In this document: positions 24,732 to 36,797 of the stretch, in pieces
How positions within the stretch are numbered: the first letter of the stretch is position 1
How the letters are laid out: the number at the start of each line of letters is the position of its first letter
DNA from: Sclerotinia nivalis
Lineage: Eukaryota > Ascomycota > Leotiomycetes > Helotiales > Sclerotiniaceae
Assembly (NCBI GenBank): GCA_029531795.1
Contig: JAPEIS010000002.1
Location: 2,976,001 to 3,040,000, forward strand
Length of the DNA stretch: 64,000 nt
Direction: 5' to 3'
The notes under the pieces: generated by a model
Told to the model about the DNA's origin: nothing
Database searches by the model: none
Seen by the model: the letters and a program-made list of their open reading frames with translations, nothing else
Position numbers and translations under genes: made by a program

Positions 24732-26258
24732 TCATCTATCCTTAACTCTTTCCACCTGCCCCCTAACCCAACTCCTCGCATCTCTCCACCTCCCTTCCCT
24801 CCTTTCCTCCCCACCCATCTCCTCATACGCTCTCGTCCCCCTCTTTTCCCTCGCCGTAAAAGGATTCGACCACCTTCCTGCCCTCGGCTGTTCAGTAACT
24901 CCCCCAACATCTCCTCCCTCCATTTCCCGTTGCCTCTCTAATATATCCGTTTCACTCGTGACACTTGGTTCCCTTCTTCCATTTAATATTGCGTTTTTAT
25001 TTCGAAGATAATCTCTCGTCAAATCTCCCGGAGAAGTTGGATTTGTATCACTGCGATATTTATCGAAATCGAAATTTGGTAAATTGATTGGTTCAAACGC
25101 CGGAACCATATTTAAATTCCCAATTTCAGGTTCCGGATCCGCGAAAGGGTCGTGACCGTATTTTGTTGTCTCGTAATAAGAATTGATGTCGCTATCATAT
25201 TCATTTCGACTGGGAGGCGAACGAGTTTGGGGACGGATGCTTAAACCTTGAACTGGTTCATTTTCATTCAATTCGAGTGAATGAATAGATAATCCATCTC
25301 CCCACCCTGAACTTATCGTTGAGCGTGCCCTTACCGTTTCCATTTCCGCTCGATCCAGTGTCGCTTCGTTCCCGACTTCTGATGTGGAAACTGACGGATT
25401 TCTCGTCATCTCCGGGTGAGGCGTTTCGGCATCTCCTCCAGTACTTCCGTTTCCGTTCTTCCTGATACCCATCCCTGTAACAAAGGCTTCCAACCCCGTA
25501 ACTGGTTTCTCACCCCTTTCTTCCAATTCTTCATTTCTTCTACTTTGCTTCCTTAGTGCCCTCCTAACAAGAAATGCTACAACGGCTAACGCAATTAAAC
25601 CGACAATGACCGTAACACTTACAATCACTGCCAGAGCGGAAGATGTATGTTCATGTTTCGTGAACGTGCCTTGGGTATCTGAGAGAGGGGAAATTGTAGA
25701 GTTATTTTCGCTAAGAGCAGTAGCATTCATAAAACTAGTAGTTGTGCTCATTATAGTTGTGTTAGGGCTTAATTTTGAAGTTGATGTTGGAGAAGAGGTT
25801 AAGGCGTCCATGGTTGGAGTCGATATGGAGGATGTACTGCTAGGAAAACAAGATGAACTTGATATGGAAGACATCGATGTAGAGCTATCAGAGGCGTCTT
25901 GAAAGATTTGTGTAGGAGAAGATGATGTAGTGGTGATTGCACTTGTTGTTATGATACTCATTGATGTTACTGTTGATATTTCTGCGGTCTATAGTCCTTC
26001 ATAAGTTAATGTTAAGATGAAAAGTAATCAAGAACTTACAGTAGATGTTGAATCGCAAGAACTTGTGCATTGTGGTTTTGTTATAGGTTTATCTATAGTA
26101 CTCGATGCATTCGGGGCACTCGGAGTATATGGAGAAGAAGGTTCATCATCACCTCCATCGACATCTCTTTTGTTTGCCCAAACTAACTCAAAATCCTTTT
26201 CATATACACCGGCATCCACCAAGTCCATCACCAAGCCTCTTGAATTGTGATTGGCCAT
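24732..26258 (-). CDS. Single-pass membrane protein with Ser/Thr-rich ectodomain
   Basis: Two exons (26258-26040 and 25988-24732) spliced GTAAGT...TATAG give 491 residues. Residues 1-75 include a tryptophan-containing segment (DAGVYEKDFELVWANKRDVD). Then come about 120 residues of Ser/Thr-rich, mucin-like sequence with several N-x-S/T sites, and one strong helix (SALAVIVSVTVIVGLIALAVVAFLV) followed by the basic stop-transfer RRALRKQSRR. The remaining 250 residues are polar and charged, probably cytoplasmic. This layout resembles fungal Mid2/Wsc-type surface sensors, but no WSC domain and no cleavable signal peptide are seen; the helix could act as a signal anchor. A wall-sensing or adhesion role is only an inference from layout. 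The 3' end is G-rich at third positions. Confidence 0.75.
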
Positions 26259-27516
26259 CTCGTAGATAGATACAATCCTAATTTATTTGAATTCGATTAT
26301 AGTGTAAAAAAAGTTTATATTCAACTCTAGAAAAGATAGTCTAAAATCAATAAAGTATTAAAAGCCAAGAATGACGATAAGAAGGCACAAAAGAAAAGGA
26401 TGAACGAATGATAGAAATAGAATGCCAGCCTGCTGGTAAAGAATGACAAATTAAATTCACATGTAAGTTTTGACTGGTTTACGAACTGTTAAGGCCAAGG
26501 CTGTTGCCAAACCTTACGTACTTATATTTCGCAAACAAGAATGCGGAACTATCGTATGAAACTTTCCCTCAAAACCACATGGCCCGTGGTTTAGCTTGAA
26601 AAATCCCGTGTCTATCAAATGAAAGACGGAGAAAATTATTCTCGGATAAGGATGGAGAAGATCAGCACAGTCACCACCATACCCCTCATCAAGTAGTTCC
26701 TGCTGGTTGTTCAAGCTGGCTTGTTGTAGAAAACTTCTTTCAACCAGCTCTCTTCAAGGAACTACTTAGATCCGAATAACTGTATCATACATATTAAAAC
26801 ATTTTCATTCAGTGTTTGGTAATGAAGAAGCTTAGGGATGATGGTCAGAGCCCAATAAAGTGAAACGGAAGTACTAGGTAGAAGTTTCCTAAGTCCGCTC
26901 CGATGTCTGTGCGAGCTTTGGATTTTGGAAGAATTTCCTTTGGGCACACGTGCCTTGTAAGGTTATTGATAGGATTAAAGTTTAATTCATGAGGATCTGT
27001 GGGTGATACGAGTTTCCTAATTGTCGCAAACGTGTGCGACGCAAAATGGTGCTTGTAATTCAGTGGCTGTGATCGTCAACGCTTCGCCCTGTGGTTAGAC
27101 TAGTGGTACTTTCATGCAATAATTGCTTTGAACGTTGGTGAAATCCGTTCATTGTCGAGGATTCGATGAACATGGATGGGATGTGGCCGAATAGAGAATA
27201 TATGCGATAGACTGTTGTCGATTCAATCTTTGGAATATACTAGAACTGCTTACCATGTTGTAAAGAACAACAATACTTCAGAGGCAAGCAAGGCGAAAAA
27301 GAGTAAAGCTGAGATAAATGGCGGGATTTGAAGAGACTGTGTCGTCTAAAGTCGACCAGAAAACCGAGTGGATAGAGCCCAATTTTCCCTATCTTCTCTT
27401 CGAGAAGGTTTTAGACTCCGGAGTCGCCTGTTGCACCTTTAACGCCTTACCCTGTCCAGCTTGTGTTCATACAACCCTCGTTCCGCCCAGAAAGTATAAT
27501 CACACTGCCTGCCCAT
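26259..27516. other. Intergenic region, no gene recognised
   Basis: About 1.25 kb between two minus-strand genes. It includes the upstream region of the mucin-like protein gene. Only short open frames without a domain are present. Confidence 0.5.
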
Positions 27517-28317
27517 TCATTTCTTCTTTCCTTCTACCACTTTCTCATCAACCTCTTTTACCTCTTCCATCTTCTTCTTTCCTCCATTCCATACCTCCCA
27601 AATTTGTTCCATAATCAAGTCACCATATCCTTTCCCCGCTTCCAAGGCCTCTTTCTCTTTCTGATCTCTCTTTTCCTTCCAATCTTTTCCTTCGCCACCT
27701 AACCATATTTTCTCCAAAACACCTTCTTTCCCCACTCCTTGAACCTTCTCTATCGTTGGTTGACCAGCACTTCTCTTTTCTAATGCCTCAAGAACCCCCT
27801 CCCCCTTTGCACCCTCCTGGGATTTAAATGTCTTTCCCACAAACTTTCCACTCTCCTCCATCCTTTTCTTTTCCTGCGCTTCTCTTATTCTTCTCTGAGT
27901 TTCCTTTGCCTTTTCAGGCAATTCTGTGCTTGAAAAAGAAGTCACTCGGTTTTGTATGCGAGTCATCATTGACACACCAGTGTATTCGTAGGCTAAGTGA
28001 TTACCACCGATGAATGTTGTGCTCATGAGAGCGAAGGTATAGAGGTCCATTTTGCGGGGTGGTATCACTATGTGGAGGGGTCAGCTCGATATTAAGGGAT
28101 GGGGTTCGACGGGCCATAATTTGTTTTATAGATAGATACAAGGATCCATGATAAAAGGATGTGACCCAAAGCTGCAATTGAATAAATTGGAGAAGAACTT
28201 ACTCATAACGAGTGGACAAACGATGAGGGCTGCGAGGGATGCATTGTGTAGAAGAGGAGTGGTTCGTGGATTTGCAGGATCAGGTTGAGTGAACTGAGAA
28301 GGTTGGGTCGTAGACAT
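27517..28317 (-). CDS. Small membrane protein with charged C-terminal coiled coil
   Basis: Two exons (28317-28203 and 28067-27517) join in frame, giving 221 residues. After a Pro/Gln-rich N terminus, two short hydrophobic stretches (LLHNASLAALIVCPLVMMIP and LYTFALMSTTFIGGNHLAYE) look like a pair of membrane helices. The rest (from about residue 75) is strongly charged, with Glu/Lys-rich helices such as ELPEKAKETQRRIREAQEKK and a lysine C terminus. I do not assign a function. A mitochondrial or ER membrane protein is possible from the pattern. The splice removes 135 nt with a GTAAGT donor and ATAG acceptor. Coding third positions are G-rich over most of exon 2. The tRNA-Ser gene lies about 390 nt upstream on the other strand. 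Confidence 0.72.
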
Positions 28318-28709
28318 TGTTGTGGGAGAGATACTATTTGAGTAGAATCTCGTGGTGATTTAGGTGTTGTATTATGAAGATTGCAAAATACAATTTTGAA
28401 AGAACCTGAGGGGCCGCAATAATGACGCTGTAGATAATTTTTTGAGACCCCGGAGTTTGTTTATTCCGACAAGTCAGTCAATGGTAAACCCAATATTTTT
28501 GCCATGAGCTTGCCATAAAGTTTGCTTCAACCTTTATCAAATTAGATGGCTGTTCTAGATTTTGCTAAATCAATTTGAATATAGCGAAAAGTGTAAAATT
28601 GCACGTCGAGATTCGAGAGCTTATGGACTTTTATTGAAATTTTGCATTGGTTGTAGAATTGAAGATATATTCCGAAATAGCTGCCAGGGAATCATTCAAA
28701 AACGATCAA

Positions 28710-28821
28710 GGCACTTTGCCAGAGTGGTTAATGGGTAGCACTCGAATTCCTGTAGCTTACTACAGGATATAATAGATATGCTATGTCTTCGGACGCGCAG
28801 GTTCAAATCCTGCAGGTGTCG
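28710..28821 (+). tRNA. tRNA-Ser (anticodon CGA) with 31-nt intron
   Basis: The acceptor stem pairs GGCACTT with AGGTGTC and has G as discriminator. The D arm is CCA-GAGTGGTTAA-TGG. The anticodon stem TAGCA/TGCTA encloses loop CT-CGA-A, with CGA at 28743-28745. The long variable arm GTC-TTCG-GAC is the serine hallmark, and the T arm is GCAGG-TTCAAAT-CCTGC. The intron begins one base 3' of the anticodon (about 28747-28777) and contains its own hairpin, CCTGTAG-CTTA-CTACAGG. A T-run shortly downstream can terminate RNA polymerase III. It closely resembles the intron-bearing tRNA-Ser(CGA) of yeast. Confidence 0.95.
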
Positions 28822-30190
28822 TTAGATTTTGTTTGTTTTAATGTGTTCGCCATTTTGTTTATTTTCATAAGTTCTCCAAATTTTTGGAACTTACCAAGAA
28901 ATGGAAGGGCGATGTATCTCTCAACCCCACCTCAGCGTAAACGCCCCATTCATACATTTAGGTTCTCACCCAACTGCTTTCATCTCACACACGCTGCACA
29001 GGTATCCGTGGACCTTGTAGGTGGTATTCAACATCGGACGAAAGACTGTTTTTTTTTATTTACCGTGGGACCGGCAAGTCCAAATCTGAAAGTCCATTAC
29101 TTGCCCTTGTTTCTACACGACATAATTCTCACCATGCGGCTCATCTATGTTGAGGATTTTCAGGTAGATGAACAGCTAGATGAACAGCTAGATTCACCAT
29201 GACTGGAAAGCCTTCCATGACTTTAATGGCCTGCCAAAAGCGGATTCTGGGAGCAAATTGATGGCATCGATGTTTAAACCTTGCCTAGAGCTTTTCACGT
29301 CAACAATTTCTGATGGTAATTGACTCGGCATTGTGTGCGATGCAATCAAATTCCGCTCCAAATTTTGAACGAAAAAGCTGCACCATTCTCTATGGTTTCC
29401 TTCCTCCAATTGCGCCTTCTGTGCCCGTATTCTTTATTTCTGCTCTGCCATCTTGTTTGCCCATTTCTCACAACCGCTTTTTGCTGTTCGACAAGTTTAG
29501 CCGTTGTACTCGAAATTATAATGCCTATTGCCAATCGTCCTATCACGACCCAGTTGATCGCTCGGAGGCGGTCATACCTTCTACTCCGTACTCTCTTTGT
29601 CCATGCTTCGAGAACTATTTTATCAATCTTTTCAGATCAGTTAGAGGCAATCCACCTTACATGGTGCGTGTTAATGAACCACGTCCCCACCAACATTTCC
29701 AACTATTGCTTTTAAGCTCAGGGCAATTGATATAATCTTAATATAAATGAGCGGGCTTGGACTTATTGGTATTTACCTCAATGTTCAGCTCTTAGCTTTA
29801 TTTGAGGAACCCATGCGCTCTTGGATCTAGCTTCTAGTTTGGCTACAAGTTTTCCAGAATCATCCATTGCATGGTAGCTTATTGTTAATTTGTACTGTCT
29901 CTCGATTAGGTACCGTTCCTTTTATATCTTTCATTGCCGAATTAATTGTTTTTTGCCTCCATGGTTCTGAGCCAGAGCTTCCCATGGTGATCTGTATACA
30001 TGAGGTCATTCTTCTTAAAGAATTGGCGATTTATTCCATAAGAGCTACTGTATAGGTTTCCAGTGAAGATAGGTTGGCATCCCTTGACTACTTGCGTGCG
30101 TTATCGACTGTATGTACGCATAAATTTTGAAGAGTTTGTAATCAAGTGAGCTGCCTTACAAATACTCTGTCGGGATATTCATCACGTAAA

Positions 30191-30212
30191 GCACTAGTAT
30201 TGGCGCTAGTGC
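30191..30212. repeat. Inverted repeat GCACTAG/CTAGTGC
   Basis: Seven perfect base pairs around an 8-nt loop (TATTGGCG), isolated in intergenic DNA. Short enough to arise by chance. Confidence 0.4.
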
Positions 30213-32084
30213 CTCGGCAGAGAGGAACCGGACCATTATATAGTTCGGTATTTCCATAGTTCTAGTTCTTTAGGCAAATCAATACGAATAATACCATAGT
30301 AGTGTTGAAGCCTCACGTCCCCATATACGTTCCCACCGACATACTCATTTACTTTAATAGTTCACCTATTTCATGTCTTTCACATTTCGAATTCAAATAC
30401 ATGACAAAAATACTGGCACAAGAACTTCAGTGGTACGCGATCAATATCGTTTTCGTCACAAGCATCAGACACACGGTAGTTGACCTTCAGTGTCATTTAA
30501 AGTTTTACCGCCGTATTTGGATGGGATTGATCGATTTTACTGTTATGATCACCCCATTTAAATACATTGACTGATTGTGCTGAAACAGTAACATACAAGT
30601 TCTTGAAGATTGATAACATAATCTCTGAGACATCTTCAAACTGTGCTATTACACCTTTTTACATAAGCATCAATGCCGTGTCCAGTTTTGAAGTTCGATC
30701 ATCTATATGCAACCACACCTCCAAAAACACCATATCAACTATCGTAGCTCGAACTATCTTTTTACCAAAGTAATTCTTCCTGATGAGTGCACAGGCAGCT
30801 TCGAATTACTCTACTATTTCTTCTCATTCCCTCCCATTCCAAGTAGGATAGCGTGGCGAGTCGTAGCGTTCATATCAGTTGCCGTACTACTTACCCATTT
30901 TAAGTGCACCCCGTTCTCATCAAAATGGAGCAGGGTGCAAATAGTTCCACCAGGTAGGCTTTTATTTTCTGTCTTTTACCAGAGTATTTTTTTATTTCTT
31001 GCAATTAGTTTGCCTGATACAGAAGTTGTACCTCACAGGTTGCACAGATCTGATTAACAAACACACGATCAAGGATTGGTTCCCAAATGCCGTGTAAAGT
31101 TGTGCTCGTGAAGAAGAATAAGATATGATGGGAGTATAATATATATAGGAATTAATAAATAAATGAATATCATTTATTCTCCCAAATCAAAGACGAGAGT
31201 TAATTTGATCAAAAATCGAATGATAGGATAGAATGAAGCCAGATTCTAGAAAGGATAGAGATAGAATAGGATAGGATGAAAGATGGGATTCTTAGAGGAT
31301 GAGGATGAGATTTCAAACGCTGCAAATAGGAATATGTATCCTCGCGGAGATATCGACGACATCTTGTTTTGATTAATTTATATATACAAAGCACGGGATA
31401 CTTTTCATCCTTTCTTTATGAAGAAAACAATCATCGATATTTGGTATTTTTCTCAAGAAAAATCAACATAATCTTCAGGCAGATAGATTGATAAATATTT
31501 CTATACAGACTTTTAACCTTTATGGACCTCGGGAGATAGATATTCAAGTACAAAATAATTTGACCTCTATATTCCCAAATAGTGATAAAACAACAGAGGC
31601 AGGCATAGCAAGCAGTATAAAGTATCTACCTAGACTCTCCAATTAAACAAAATTCTCTCATCAAACTAAACTTATAAATAAGCCATATAATACAATAGCC
31701 GCGAATCAACTAATAGATAATAGTAGAATAACGTTAAAAAAAATCCCTTTATAATAGTGATATATCTCTATTATAGATTATCAGATATTGATAAGACTCA
31801 CCTATATATACATAAGAATATACATAGTATCTAAAATCAAACTAAGCTTCTCACCATATACGTACCGTAATACTATTAACTCATTTCTTCATTCCTTATT
31901 ATGTATACTCCTCCTTTGAATTTCTTTTCTTCAGAACACTCTTCTCCTTCTCTTCTCCCTAACCTCCCCACCGTCTCCTTATAAAGTCATCTACTCTGCC
32001 ATCAACATTCTTCATTCTCCCTCGGGAAAAAATCTCCTCAATCTCCTCAAGCCCTCAGATTTTTCCCGTAACAACATCTTAAAT

Positions 32085-32235
32085 TTAAGCTTCTTATCCA
32101 CTATCTCTTCAATCATCTTCTCAATCATCTCTTCAATCACTTCCCTAATTATCTCCTCAATCATCTCTTCAATCACTTCCCTAATTATCTCCTCAAACAT
32201 CTCCCCAATCATCTCCCCAATCATCTTCCTATCCA
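32085..32235. repeat. Imperfect CT/A-rich tandem repeat
   Basis: Units built on ATCATCTCTTCAATCACTTC and TTATCTCCTCA recur several times, including one copy pair about 50 bp apart. The reverse frame gives an Ile/Glu/Met repeat without other support, so I treat it as non-coding. Confidence 0.6.
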
Positions 32236-33306
32236 TTACCTCCCGATCATCTCTTCAACCATCTCTTTTACTATTTCCTCAATTAATTAATCCTCCTCCC
32301 TCCTCTCTCTCCTCCCTCCTCATCACCCCACCCCCCCTTCTCTATAATAAACACCCAAGCTCAAGAACTTCCCTCACACCCACAAACATTCGATATCCAA
32401 TATCCAATATCCAATACATTTAATTATCATTTTTATTTCCACTTCCACTATTGATGTTCACTATCGACGTTCAGTGGAGCCGAGAATAAAAGATACAAGA
32501 TCCATAATATAAATGCTATACACGAATGCTATACACGAATGCTATACATAGTACATACCTACCCACCCTCGAACACCCCACAGATAACCATCAGACAAAC
32601 ACACAAACACACAACCCACTTCCAAACAATAACCCCCTAAAATCCAAATCCCAACCTCCAAACCCAACCATCCAAAACCCACCCAAACACCCCCCACAAT
32701 ACCTACTAAAATCTACCTCCATTTCCAATTCCAAACAAAATAAACAAAATAAAGTTTTGATTATACGGATCGATTTGTACGAACTTTTGGGCATTCTGGG
32801 AATATATCAACTCGTCGTTACTAGGTATACATACTGCTGTGGAACTTGATTGCTAGGTATACAACCCTATAGTTGACCATGGATGGGATTCTCATGTTCG
32901 TTTCGTTTCAATCGGAAGTGTTTTCGGATCAAGATGGTGAGATAATTGATTGGAATTGGGATTAGAATGAGTACTCGGATATTAATTATAAGAATAAAAG
33001 GCAGAGTTTTAATAAATAGATAGAGATGAGGTTGACGACTGTGTATTCTTTTGGCTTGTGACTATTACTACTTTTTCTTCTCCATGAGACTTATACCCAT
33101 CACAATAGGCGCGCCATCCATACCATGTCATGAGTTATCAGTCCCAACTATGATCTGCCATATTCATTCATCATTCCTCCCCAATCATATTTGTTTCCCA
33201 TATCCCTATCCGTCATAACATACATAGCCTATCATTTCTTTCCCCCCCCCAACACATCATCAAACCAAAAAGAATATCACTGCCGCCCAACCCCTCTTCA
33301 TCCATT

Positions 33307-36014
33307 TCATCTCCTCAAATCGAGATATGCCTTAGCATCATCCCATGTCTTCTTCTCCGCATCCTTCATCTCTGTATCTGATAAAGTTTTCACTCCCTTA
33401 TGCAATGCATCAAAGAAACCAAATGCAACATCAAGATCCTCTACAAAATTGATTGCATGAGGAAGATATGTGGCACTATATGCATTCTTCATTAATTGCT
33501 TTTCCTCTTTAGATATGTCGGGTTTGATGCGGTCATCTAAGTAGGTTTTGACGGCTATTCCAAAAGCAACATCTATATCATTATCGAATGGGAGACTGTT
33601 TTCGGAAATGTCAGTGAATTGACTAATTGGAAAGCCGAAGACTATTAAAAGGCAAGAACGAGAAGGAATGAGAAGAAACGTACCTGCGACCTAGACCTTG
33701 ATATTCTTTGACATTCCGAGTGACTTGACCACTCAATAGCATCGACGCAACAATTGCTTCAATTAGATCTCTATCTGTATCCCGAATAGATTTGATGATT
33801 GAATGATATGAAAGGAAATTCTTGCTCAAAGGACCAGTATATCCGATAGGAGCATGTCTAATTTTAAGAAGACAGGCAGAACGACTAATAAGAATGCAGT
33901 TTGCTTGGTCTTCATCTTGACCTCGCAGTGGTCCTCCAATTAGTTCAGGATGACGGTCGCGAGTGTGAAGATTTTGGAAACGAATGAGCTCGTATGCCAT
34001 AAATGCTGCTTCCTCAATGAGGTGAACATCCTGGTACTTATCAGAGATAGGTTGGATGGCTTTCAAAGTAGTGGATAATGCCTTTCCCCAATTTGTCAAC
34101 TCATGTTTATCATTGATGTAGCCTCTGAGATGAAGTAGACGCCATAACGAATTGGATAGAATTTCTGACTTTGAGGAAAGACCAGTCGTCTTTGATTTAC
34201 CGATGGTTTTGGCAGGAAGATCCTTGTTATCAAGTAACGATATCGCAGCAAAAGAAAGCTTCCCTGCTTTCAAAGATTTGGTCTCCACTTTCTTTAATTC
34301 GGGATCCTTAACACCCCACAAGTCAACTAAGTCGTTAGTTTGTGGTTGTAAGCGTTTATGGTTTAAGGTTGGCTTGTTGTTATCGTCAAACCAGAGGCGT
34401 ACAGTGATATCTTTGTAGAGAAAACCACGATGCATTCGAGGGGCAATTAGGGCTGCAAAAGTTTCTCTGAGTGGTAAAAGAGATTCTGTAACCAACTTTC
34501 GATATTCATCTGATACAAAACCATCAAGAGTTGGAAGGACATGGTATTCGAGAGAGTTGAAGGTATTCATGAGACGTGGACCGATGACATCCTTTTGTAG
34601 ATAAGAGTATAACTCTGCGGGCAGCTGTAAACCAAGATATTCATGATTGTCGCCAGTCAGGTGATCGAAATCTCTGATATGAATGCTGCCGTCTGTGTGT
34701 ACAGTAACACAATGCTTGATACCCATCTTTGCCTTTCGGTACTTATCAAGCCAATCTCGATCACGTACATTCAAGATATCGCTGAAAGCTGCACAAGTTG
34801 CACTAACCGACTTTTCCGAGGTTCTGAGTAGATTGATGGCATCACCAACATTATAAGGTTGACGACTAATGATAGTTTGGTCTTGGAGTGGTGGAAATGG
34901 TGGTAAGAATGATGTTCCAGTCATCAATAATGCATCGGAGAGCATGTCTGAAGTGACATTAAGCTTCTTGAGTAACTCGGATTTGAGAACTCCTCTTAGA
35001 GCCTTGCTCTCCCAATCTGTCGGGCTGGGTGGGAATATGACAGCATCCCAAATGTCGTAGAGAAGTAGTTCTTGAGAGCCCATAATTCCATCAATGTATT
35101 GTTCATCGTGACGATCGAGAGCCGCGAGTTGAGCACAAGCACTGAAAGGAGCAGTCATGTACTCTAAGCCTCTCGCAGTAAGCACCTCTTGTAGGATATG
35201 ATATAGGTCGGTGATTTGGATGGCGCCTATTTTCGGTTAGTAAACGAAACTACTTGAATACTCAAACACTCACCAGCCTTGCGAAAAGCCGCGACAGCAT
35301 CTGTAGGGTTGCCTTCGTTATATAATGCCCATGCTTGTTCTGTTTCGGATATAGCAGACTTCAGACTGCGCATAGTCATTTCTTTCTTGCCAACAATTGA
35401 TTGACCTTCAAATACAAAGAGTGGTTCCATTTCATGCTCCTTCCATTTGTCCAAATCGTTCTCGATATGTATTTTCAATGCCATGGGATGTCCACCCAAA
35501 GCTGCAAGTAAAGGTTCATCGGCGGTGCCTTTCAAAAGATTCGAGAGATAAGCTGTAGCTTCAACACCAATTTTCGCATTTACTAAATCGGAGAGTGGCA
35601 TAGAACTGTTTGTCGCAGATTAGCCAACGAATTTCCTTGCAGAGCACTTGATATCTTACACTACCCCAGCATCAACGTATGGGTCGCCAGTGTTTACTAC
35701 ATATATCGAATTAGTCTCATGCTGCGAATTATAATTTATGTAATCGTATCCATAGCCATCTTCAGAGACTGATGACGCCAGCGCAATATGGAGATCCTGG
35801 TTATTATCGAAGGGATTGGTCACCACCGAATCAGTAGGGGTAACCACTTCCTGCATATTTGAATCTTTTGGGATCTCCAGCCGGCCATGCATTTTGTTTT
35901 TCGAGGCTGAAGTATTTTGTGAAGGTGGAGGCGGGAGTTGAAATTTGAGTCGCAATTATGGTTGTGGTTGCGGTTGAGGTTAAAATCGAGGGGGAAATCG
36001 AACTTACGAGGCAT
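33307..36014 (-). CDS. MKT1: Mkt1-type post-transcriptional regulator (XPG-like/Mkt1 domains)
   Basis: Five exons, 36014-36008, 35906-35660, 35605-35274, 35226-33684 and 33595-33307, join in frame to give 805 residues, near the usual Mkt1 size. After an N-terminal 85-residue polar region comes LSDLVNAKIGVEATAYL, the XPG-N-like start. Then VFEGQSIVGKKE, an XPG-I-like part with APFSACAQLAAL and DGIMGSQELLLYD, and MTGTSFLPPFPPL follow. The C-terminal Mkt1 regions end with FDNDIDVAFGIAVKTYLDD. In yeast Mkt1 works with Pbp1 in cytoplasmic mRNA control (for example HO) and is nuclease-like but probably inactive. The first coding exon is only 7 nt (ATGCCTC) and rests on a good GTAAGT donor; an internal ATG near 35594 is an alternative start that drops the polar extension. 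Divergent from the oxygenase gene. Confidence 0.88.
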
Positions 36015-36797
36015 CTTGAAATTTTAATCCTGAAAGCTATTCACTGATTCTTTCCAATTATGATTCGATCCTTAAGTACTTTCCAAAAATGAAAGGTACC
36101 AAATCTTATGTCGTAATTGTGGCCCGTCTGAACAATATTGGAGGGGTGTTTTGCGGGAAGGAACGTTGGACGGACTGTGAGACCAATTACTTGTAAAGGG
36201 TGAGTCGCGGTGCAAATTGGGAATATACACTAGAAATAATTGTGAGGATGTAATGAAGGGGTATATCGGAGTGATATGAGTGCGATATCTCAGGAATTGA
36301 AGTGAATGTGATAGAGGCACAGTAGGTACTTGGGTGGTGGGTGTACTTCCAAGATATATTTTGTATTTGAAGTTCAGACCACAGTTCGAGAGCTTGTCCA
36401 AGCTCCAAAAAGATCGGTTCAAGGATTAGCGTTCCCGCGGCTCCATTCGGTTTATGGCACACTTTCCAAGCATAACAAAATATCGATTCATATTTAAAAT
36501 CAAATTAGCATTTTGTATTGACTCGGACTGGGATTATATGCTCTAAGACACCATATCAATAAACGACGAGTGAAATTATCTCAAAATATTATCCTATTGA
36601 TTTCTTGCCATATAAAAGGACTGAGTATCTATTTTGATGTGCCGTCATTTTCTGGACTCGTCACGTGCAATCTACGATAAGCAACTCTTATCAGAACCCT
36701 TTTTTAAAATTAAATGAGAACATTCATCCCACCCTGAAAGGAGTTTTGAGAGAAAAGAAAAACCATCCCACTTACAATTGCTCAAGATTCAGGAATC
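36015..36797. promoter_or_regulatory. Divergent intergenic promoter region of MKT1 and the oxygenase
   Basis: A 783-bp spacer between two divergently transcribed starts. A CACGTG E-box-like palindrome is at about 36662-36667, 131 nt upstream of the oxygenase start. Such sites bind bHLH factors (Cbf1-like) in fungi; use here is an inference. No coding sequence is supported inside. Confidence 0.4.

Larger units (their letters stand above)
28822..33306. other. Long intergenic region, no gene recognised
   Basis: About 4.5 kb. The part up to 31.0 kb has mixed composition but no credible exon chain. From 31.1 kb it is very AT-rich, then pyrimidine-rich. It includes an inverted repeat at 30191-30212, an imperfect ATCATCTC-type tandem repeat at about 32085-32235, and poly-C runs near 32330 and 33243. 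Old degraded mobile DNA is possible, but no terminal repeats or transposase remnants are visible. Confidence 0.45.

Noticed and set aside
29313..31057. Several 90-140 codon plus-strand frames downstream of the tRNA
   Set aside because: Composition is irregular, overlapping frames look equally good, and no domain or exon chain is visible.
32012..32236. Ile/Glu/Met-rich repeat frame on the minus strand
   Set aside because: Comes from the CT-rich imperfect tandem repeat; no domain and no transcription signals.
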